A stretch of DNA of 64,000 nucleotides. It comes from UBA1672 sp050633505. Its GTDB lineage: Bacteria > Pseudomonadota > Alphaproteobacteria > Micavibrionales > Micavibrionaceae. The stretch lies in assembly GCA_050633505.1 (NCBI GenBank), contig JBOEGQ010000009.1, positions 1 to 64,000 on the forward strand, in the 5' to 3' direction. Both the position numbers and the translations under genes were made by a program. The notes under the pieces were generated by a model. It did not search any database, had not been told where the DNA came from, and worked only from the letters and a program-made list of their open reading frames with translations. This document shows positions 58,885-64,000 of the stretch, piece after piece (the first letter of the stretch is position 1; the number at the start of each line of letters is the position of its first letter).

Positions 58885-60042
58885 ATGAGTCTCTTAAAAA
58901 TCAATAAAAAAGCGGTGAATAATGCGGATGGGCTTATGCTTTTCCAGCATAGCCAAGCCTTGCAAGAGCCGTTAGGTACGCCGACAGTTTTTGTTCGTGA
59001 TGAGAATATCCCTAAAGAGGCATCTTCACTTTTCGGGTTGTTTAAGCGCAGATCTATGCGCAGGCATTCCAAACAATTTTTGGAAACTTCTGTACGGCTC
59101 CGTTACGGGCAGGAATATAGTATGGAGGTGTTGCCACAGATTAGAAATGCGGTGGTGAATGGCAGCCATACTTTTTTAGGACTTAATCTGAAAGAGCTCA
59201 ACCCGTGTGCCTATCCGGTACAACATGTAGAAGAGGATGCGCCTTATGCATCTGATTCCGATCCGGGGCATTATAAACCGCCTTTGTTTAATTTAATTTA
59301 TGCACCGTCTGAGGAGAAATCAGGTGCTTTGATTTTTGAAAAGTCATTTGAAAATAAAAGCAATAGCTTCCCTGGCTCTGCAAGCCAATGGCATATGTTC
59401 TTGCTATGGCATGAGATTGGTCATGGCACAGGTGCGGGAGAACCGCAATCTGATGCAATATCGGCGACGATTTGCCGTCAGGCATTTGATCAAACGACCT
59501 TCTTACGTTCAATGGCAGATTATCGTGCGGCAAAAATATTTAACGGTTTATTACGTTATGATGGTCTATATGCGGAAATAATGCAGGCAGAGGATCGTTA
59601 TGGTCTGCCGACGGTTGAGGCGCTGGACTATATTAATAACCTGCCACAGCGCCTGATTGATGCGTTAGATGAAGAGACAATTCGGAATATAAGTTTTCAG
59701 AAATTCGATCATTGCAATACTGTGCCGTTGACGGTGGCGCGTGCCTTGTATCAACAGCAGATAAAAAGTGGGCGAAGCAGACCTTATATGGATGAGGGGA
59801 ACATAACGGATCAGGTCTTGTTGAACTATGTGAAAAGCGCGCAAGAGCTTCTCACAGAAGGTGGATTGAAAGATAGTCAGGAACGATTGTTACGGCGTGC
59901 AGGGTTGGCTTTTACGCGGATCGCGCATGGTGAAAACGCATATAATGAGGATGATGCAGATATTCTGATCCCCGAAGAATTCCAAGAGGCCGAACAGCAA
60001 GATCCTTTAAGCTTTAATAAAGGGGAATTCCTACCTGATTAA
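58885..60042 (+). CDS. Metallopeptidase-like protein (HEIGH motif)
   Basis: A 385-residue protein with the zinc motif His-Glu-Ile-Gly-His (176-180) in MFLLWHEIGHGTGAGEPQSDA; Glu186 and Asp190 downstream are candidate third ligands. This matches the HExxH pattern of zincin metallopeptidases, but the family is otherwise unrecognised. There is no signal peptide or membrane helix, so it is likely cytoplasmic or delivered by another route. It diverges from hisE; a start at ATG 58885 (MSLLKINKK) is chosen. It could be an effector-like or housekeeping peptidase. Confidence 0.65.
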   Translation: MSLLKINKKAVNNADGLMLFQHSQALQEPLGTPTVFVRDENIPKEASSLFGLFKRRSMRRHSKQFLETSVRLRYGQEYSMEVLPQIRNAVVNGSHTFLGLNLKELNPCAYPVQHVEEDAPYASDSDPGHYKPPLFNLIYAPSEEKSGALIFEKSFENKSNSFPGSASQWHMFLLWHEIGHGTGAGEPQSDAISATICRQAFDQTTFLRSMADYRAAKIFNGLLRYDGLYAEIMQAEDRYGLPTVEALDYINNLPQRLIDALDEETIRNISFQKFDHCNTVPLTVARALYQQQIKSGRSRPYMDEGNITDQVLLNYVKSAQELLTEGGLKDSQERLLRRAGLAFTRIAHGENAYNEDDADILIPEEFQEAEQQDPLSFNKGEFLPD

Positions 60043-60043
60043 T

Positions 60044-60808
60044 TTATAGGCGTACCGGAATTCCTGATTTTTTCATTTCATCTTTGGCTTGTTGAATTGT
60101 GTATTCACCAAAGTGGAAGATCGATGCGGCCAGAACGGCGCTTGCGTGGCCTTCGGTAACGCCGTCAACAAGGTGTTGCAAATTACCGACACCGCCTGAG
60201 GCAATGACAGGTATTTTAACCGCATCTGAAACCGCGCGTGTTAAGGGTAGGTTAAACCCTTGTTTTGTGCCGTCACGATCCATAGAGGTAAGAAGAATTT
60301 CACCTGCGCCGTACTCTGCCATTTTAATGGCCCACTCAACGGCATCTATGCCTGTGCCCTTACGTCCGCCATGGGTGAAGATTTCCCAGCCCTCTGATCC
60401 GTCTTCCTTGGCTTTTGCATCGATGGCAACGACGATGCATTGACTGCCGCATTTGTCAGAGGCCTCTTTAACAAAGTCAGGATTTTTGACAGCGGCCGAA
60501 TTGATAGATACTTTATCCGTTCCTGCATTTAGAAGATTACGAATGTGTGAAATGTCGCTTATCCCGCCGCCAACTGTTAGGGGGATGAAGACCTCTTCTG
60601 CGACCTTTTCAACCATATGAATGATGGTGTCGCGTCCCTGATGTGTGGCTGTGATGTCAAGAAAGCATAACTCATCCGCGCCTTGGTCATTATAAACTTT
60701 GGCTTGTTCAACAGGATCACCCGCATCAACGATATCAACGAAATTTACGCCTTTGACCACACGGCCATTATCAACATCAAGGCAGGGAATAATTCTGGTT
60801 TTTAACAT
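60044..60808 (-). CDS. hisF: Imidazole glycerol phosphate synthase, cyclase subunit
   Basis: HisF takes ammonia from HisH and makes IGP and AICAR from PRFAR. The 254-residue (beta-alpha)8 barrel has the phosphate-binding and catalytic landmarks: LKTRIIPCLDVDNGRVVKG (catalytic Asp11), PLTVGGGI and the VIASGGVGNLQHL loop, plus the DxDGTKQGF motif with the second catalytic Asp. The start is ATG 60806-60808. It converges with the gene at 58885, with stops one base apart. HisH is 54 kb away; the two act as a complex. Confidence 0.96.
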   Translation of the reverse strand: MLKTRIIPCLDVDNGRVVKGVNFVDIVDAGDPVEQAKVYNDQGADELCFLDITATHQGRDTIIHMVEKVAEEVFIPLTVGGGISDISHIRNLLNAGTDKVSINSAAVKNPDFVKEASDKCGSQCIVVAIDAKAKEDGSEGWEIFTHGGRKGTGIDAVEWAIKMAEYGAGEILLTSMDRDGTKQGFNLPLTRAVSDAVKIPVIASGGVGNLQHLVDGVTEGHASAVLAASIFHFGEYTIQQAKDEMKKSGIPVRL

Positions 60809-60878
60809 TTTGCTCTAAACTTGCTTTTTGTCATTATGGTATTATATAAAGGGGCAAAAGAGTAAGGTAAAGCGGGAA

Positions 60879-62498
60879 ATGCCTGAACAGAGTGATCTTG
60901 AAGAAAAATTGAAGCGGTGGTTTCCGTTAGTGAATGGGAATCGAATAATGCTTCCTGTTCAAGCCGCGGCTGTAGCTTTGTCATTGAAGGCACTTGTTTC
61001 AGATATAGAGTCTGATGGTGAAGGTATAAGAGAAGATGCTCTTGTAAATTTAGATTTGCTTTGTACCGATTTATATCAATTATCAGTGTGGGATAAACAA
61101 GGTATTGTCGATATAGGTTTATCCAAGAAACAATTTTCTTTTGTTTCCAAATTCCCGCCTGAGGAAGTGAAGCAGCAAGATGATGATACGATTTTGTCAT
61201 GGGCGCAGAGCTTTAATAACATCACATCAAAGGGTAAAGGTAACTTTTTACGGGCTGCTGGGAGGTTGTTAAAAGCAACAGAGGGTAATTTCAAAAATTT
61301 ATCTTATAGTCTGGATTATGTTTTAAAGAAAAATGGTTACCCTGAGGATATAAAAAAGAACGTTGAGTCACGTATTAAGACTATAATGCTTCAGCTTGAC
61401 CACATGAACCCCCCCTTTCTTGATGCAGAAACAAAAGATGACCTTGTTTTACAAGATGGCCCTAAAAGCAGTAGCGATTTTCTGATGTGTTGCGCGGCTT
61501 ATATTATGTGTCGCGGATATTACAGTGCGGATGCTGATGATTTAGAAACTATGCCTAGCGCGCCTAGTATAATGAAAGGGCAAGCCGTTATGGATTTGGT
61601 AGATCACTTATATCGTATTAATGATGATATAAAGTTTGAGGATGCTGCGGATGAGTTGATCAGGCGTGTCAGCAATATAGATGAATTGTTTGTAAACCGG
61701 ATTCATGGGGAGAGTCTGAATATGCTTGGTCACTATTATTTACAACATAATCAGGAAAAACTTAGGGCTTCTGATTATGCATCAATTACGAGCAGTTTAG
61801 ATCAAATGCTTTTAGCTGACGTGATGCAAGATAATAGTTCGTATGATCCAAATTTAGAACAATGGAATAGTTTGTCTGTGGTTAAGTCCAAGTTGTATCC
61901 GGACTACCCAAAACCCTCCCCTGATGAAGTATTTGATAACACGATGGCTGCGATTGAGGCTTATTATGATGATGTTGGTAGGCCGGATTTGGCGCAAGAA
62001 AAACAAGAGCGTTTTGAGAGAATGATTTCGGAGACACCTGAAGGTATGGAAGATGTCGTTCTTTTACATTATCAGGAAAATGAAGAAATCCGCAAAATTA
62101 GAAAAGGAGCATTTCGCACCCAGAAGGAAAAATTCTTAAAAGATTTGGCAGTGAAGTATGTTGATGAGTTGATTGATGCCGGTTTTTCTGATGATGATAT
62201 TACGCGTATGCGTGAGAAAGGCAGACTTCCTTCCAGTTCAGATTGGACGGTTGAACATATCGTTGATCGTGATCATGGTGGTACAAATCATTGGTATAAT
62301 TTCTCTCTTATGTCTGATGAAATTAACACTCAAAAGGATACGTTGAAAAAGATACAGACATATGTGCAACCAGATGCAGGTCAGGGATGTTGGATCAGGT
62401 CATGGGCGCCTAAGAAATTGCCAGATGGCACATATCCGAAAATTGTTACAAAAGGGCCTTCCCAAGATGTTTCCTTGGATGTGTCCTTATCTCTTTAA
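60879..62498 (+). CDS. Hypothetical protein with a C-terminal HNH-like nuclease motif
   Basis: A 539-residue protein: a long helical N-terminal region of ~450 residues with no recognised domain, then an HNH-like motif at about 454-487 (VEHIVDRDHGGTNHWYNFSL ... N-T-Q-K), with the His, the Gly-Gly pair, and the two Asn that form the metal site. The tail is 50 residues. Such HNH motifs are found in restriction enzymes, colicins and toxins. There is no signal peptide. It diverges from hisF. I use ATG 60879 (MPEQSDLEEK). Confidence 0.65.
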   Translation: MPEQSDLEEKLKRWFPLVNGNRIMLPVQAAAVALSLKALVSDIESDGEGIREDALVNLDLLCTDLYQLSVWDKQGIVDIGLSKKQFSFVSKFPPEEVKQQDDDTILSWAQSFNNITSKGKGNFLRAAGRLLKATEGNFKNLSYSLDYVLKKNGYPEDIKKNVESRIKTIMLQLDHMNPPFLDAETKDDLVLQDGPKSSSDFLMCCAAYIMCRGYYSADADDLETMPSAPSIMKGQAVMDLVDHLYRINDDIKFEDAADELIRRVSNIDELFVNRIHGESLNMLGHYYLQHNQEKLRASDYASITSSLDQMLLADVMQDNSSYDPNLEQWNSLSVVKSKLYPDYPKPSPDEVFDNTMAAIEAYYDDVGRPDLAQEKQERFERMISETPEGMEDVVLLHYQENEEIRKIRKGAFRTQKEKFLKDLAVKYVDELIDAGFSDDDITRMREKGRLPSSSDWTVEHIVDRDHGGTNHWYNFSLMSDEINTQKDTLKKIQTYVQPDAGQGCWIRSWAPKKLPDGTYPKIVTKGPSQDVSLDVSLSL

Positions 62499-62636
62499 GA
62501 CGAAGGCCATTGAGCATTATTTGTTGCCAGGGTAGAGAGAACAAAATCAAAAGAAGAATATTGTTATCAAACTAGCATTGGTTTAAAGAAGCAATGATTG
62601 GTCTGGTATTTTTGTGTAGGTAGAGGGTTTAACGCG

Positions 62637-63647
62637 ATGATGCAGCTTGAACAACGAGATGAAATTATTAATTCTATTCCTGATGAAGGGGCGCTGTCTT
62701 ATACCTCTTCTCTTTCAAAGCGCGCGTTTGATTTCTCAGAAGAAGACGCGCAACGCATTGTAGAGGGGTTTTTTCAGGGAAAAATCCATCCTGATGAAGG
62801 CGATCAAAAAACTGCGAGAATTCTTCTTGGTGCGCCCGGATCTGGGAAAAGCTATAACGCGCGTAAGGATTATAACGCCTTAGGCGAAGAAGAACGTAAT
62901 AAGACAATTTTCGTCTCGTATGATGAGTTGGGTGCGATCTTTGCGATTGATGATTACGTGCAGGGACTTAAAGATCATGTACCTGACTATACGGATGAGC
63001 ATGCACCTGTTGATGATACGACGCTGGGTATCAGGACGGAGCTTTGGGATGATTATAGACTGTTTTCCCAGCGCGCACGTAATATGATTTTAAAACGTGC
63101 CCTGTCTGATGGCTATAACGTGATGATTGATACGACAAGCTCTAGCATGGGATCGGTGAAACTCATTGAAAACGTATTAAAGCCCTTAGGATATCGTATC
63201 CATACCAAAGGGACATTTGCACCTTTTCACGTGGGTGTTGATCGTTTGCATACGCGGGTGCGTCCCGCCAGTAATGAAGAAGCGGTAACAAAGCGCGTTG
63301 GTGATCCTGATAAGAATTCAGGCGCGCTGAACATGATTTTACCCATGATTAAGGCCAGTGACGATTTTGAATATGACTACAACCCATCAAATGAAGAGGC
63401 ACCCCGCCTGGCCTTTGCGTATCAGGATGGCATGCTGGATTATTGTGATGAAGCCGTTATTGATCAGATGATTGATGACCTTGATCATGAGGTAGATCAA
63501 GTGATCGCGTTTATTAATCAGAACAATATTGACCCCGCGTATAAGCAATATGTGTCTGATACGAATGATGAATTTGCGCGTTTTTTGGATATTAATTCAT
63601 CTGCGCTACAGCTAAACTATAACCCTGATGGGCCGGATGTGGTGTAA
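62637..63647 (+). CDS. Zeta-toxin-like P-loop kinase
   Basis: A 336-residue protein with Walker A GAPGSGKS (65-72) and a helical start typical of zeta toxin-like or polynucleotide kinase-like proteins. A downstream MILKRALSDGYNVMIDTTSS segment (about 157-176) resembles the zeta family strand and Walker B-like Asp, and SVKLIENVLKPLGYRIH follows. Zeta toxins phosphorylate UDP-N-acetylglucosamine, with epsilon antitoxin; no short antitoxin gene is adjacent. I use ATG 62637. It lies 138 bases after the HNH gene on the same strand. Confidence 0.65.
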   Translation: MMQLEQRDEIINSIPDEGALSYTSSLSKRAFDFSEEDAQRIVEGFFQGKIHPDEGDQKTARILLGAPGSGKSYNARKDYNALGEEERNKTIFVSYDELGAIFAIDDYVQGLKDHVPDYTDEHAPVDDTTLGIRTELWDDYRLFSQRARNMILKRALSDGYNVMIDTTSSSMGSVKLIENVLKPLGYRIHTKGTFAPFHVGVDRLHTRVRPASNEEAVTKRVGDPDKNSGALNMILPMIKASDDFEYDYNPSNEEAPRLAFAYQDGMLDYCDEAVIDQMIDDLDHEVDQVIAFINQNNIDPAYKQYVSDTNDEFARFLDINSSALQLNYNPDGPDVV

Positions 63648-63668
63648 ATTTGATTATAGGGGCTGCCC

Positions 63669-64000
63669 ATGGAAAAGATCGGCATTGTTACAAATACGTC
63701 TATAAACCGGAGTGAATGTGAGGCGCTGAGTGCGTTTGTCCAGCAATATGATCCGGAGTTTAAATACAATGAAGTCTCACATTGGCATAGTGATAAGTTC
63801 CGCGTTGTTGTGGCGGACATTAATGCAGAAGATGTTGTTAATCTTGTCAAAGAATTAGAAGGCTTGGATTATTGTGATGGGGTATTTAAGGCGTTAGATC
63901 CGGATCATCCGTTAGACCCTCTTACAAGAGAAGATCTTTTCGGTCGTGAGGGTACATTTTTCGGATGGAGCGCAAGCGTTGATTCTGATGAGCCGGATCT
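63669..64000 (+). CDS. Hypothetical protein, cut by the window edge
   Basis: Only the first ~110 residues are seen. It starts at ATG 63669 (MEKIGIVTNTSINR) 21 bases after the zeta-like gene stop, so the two are probably co-transcribed. The visible part looks beta-alpha and acidic, with no signal peptide, and a stretch VVVADINAEDVVNLVKEL. No family is recognised. A position next to a toxin-like kinase would suit an antitoxin, but at more than 110 residues it is larger than epsilon antitoxins, so this is weak. Confidence 0.5.
   Translation, partial: MEKIGIVTNTSINRSECEALSAFVQQYDPEFKYNEVSHWHSDKFRVVVADINAEDVVNLVKELEGLDYCDGVFKALDPDHPLDPLTREDLFGREGTFFGWSASVDSDEPD

Noticed and set aside
1..64000. 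tRNA and rRNA genes
   Set aside because: I looked for T-arm signatures (GGTTCGAATCC type) and rRNA-like stretches and found none.
1..64000. Insertion sequences or prophage
   Set aside because: There is no transposase, integrase or phage structural gene; the direct repeats at 41.9 and 42.5 kb have no associated mobility gene.

Overview
The window looks like the replication-origin region of an alphaproteobacterial chromosome with a fairly low GC content. The evidence is the gene content and order: hemE beside a probable Caulobacter-type origin, mnmE, mnmG, rsmG and parB within about 8 kb, a Tim44-like/fxsA/secB cluster followed by a PPDK-regulator/maf/aroE run, a DUF6489 gene, a ferrochelatase with a Cys-rich tail, and perfect parS sites. 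The exact family cannot be fixed by eye. The many unrecognised soluble proteins would fit a little-studied lineage such as the Micavibrio relatives, but that is a guess.

Left arm (1-37 kb). Hypothetical genes and greB come first, then hisD diverging from hisH, a GNAT acetyltransferase, rho and hemJ. A stretch with two short XRE regulators, each next to palindromes and a GC-rich hairpin, leads to guaA and a DMT exporter. Next are metF, a trypsin-like protease with a third XRE gene, and metE with a strong terminator. A HAD-like protein, a Tim44-like protein, fxsA and secB, and the overlapping trio PPDK regulator-maf-aroE follow. Then come slyX, an ECF sigma factor overlapping a membrane-anchored VWA protein, pdxT and pdxS separated by an AHL-synthase-like acyltransferase and a helical protein, an O-acyltransferase with an SGNH domain, a BaiN-like flavoprotein, a SulP transporter, a His-rich metal-binding protein and two unknowns.

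Origin (about 37.38-37.79 kb). This 416-base non-coding gap has five GANTC sites, an AT-rich tract and inverted repeats next to hemE. In the lines I counted, + strand composition changes from C-rich on the left to G-rich on the right, whichever strand the gene is on. No strong DnaA box is obvious.

Right arm (37.8-64 kb). hemE and hemH overlap. They are followed by a 12-residue-repeat membrane protein, a near-identical 54-base direct repeat flanking a small secreted protein, a rod-like 6S-like RNA candidate, hslU without hslV beside it, terC, and a zinc-finger/membrane protein with eight CxxC motifs. The tRNA-modification and segregation block mnmE, mnmG, rsmG, parB follows. Three parS sites sit inside coding genes (47.86, 50.47 and 53.91 kb), all in the same frame and all reading VSRETS. 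parA is missing from its usual place before parB, and ParB has Leu where the ParA-stimulating Arg/Lys normally stands. The last part holds hisE, hisF and several unusual soluble proteins: a HEIGH metallopeptidase-like protein, an HNH-type protein and a zeta-toxin-like P-loop protein.
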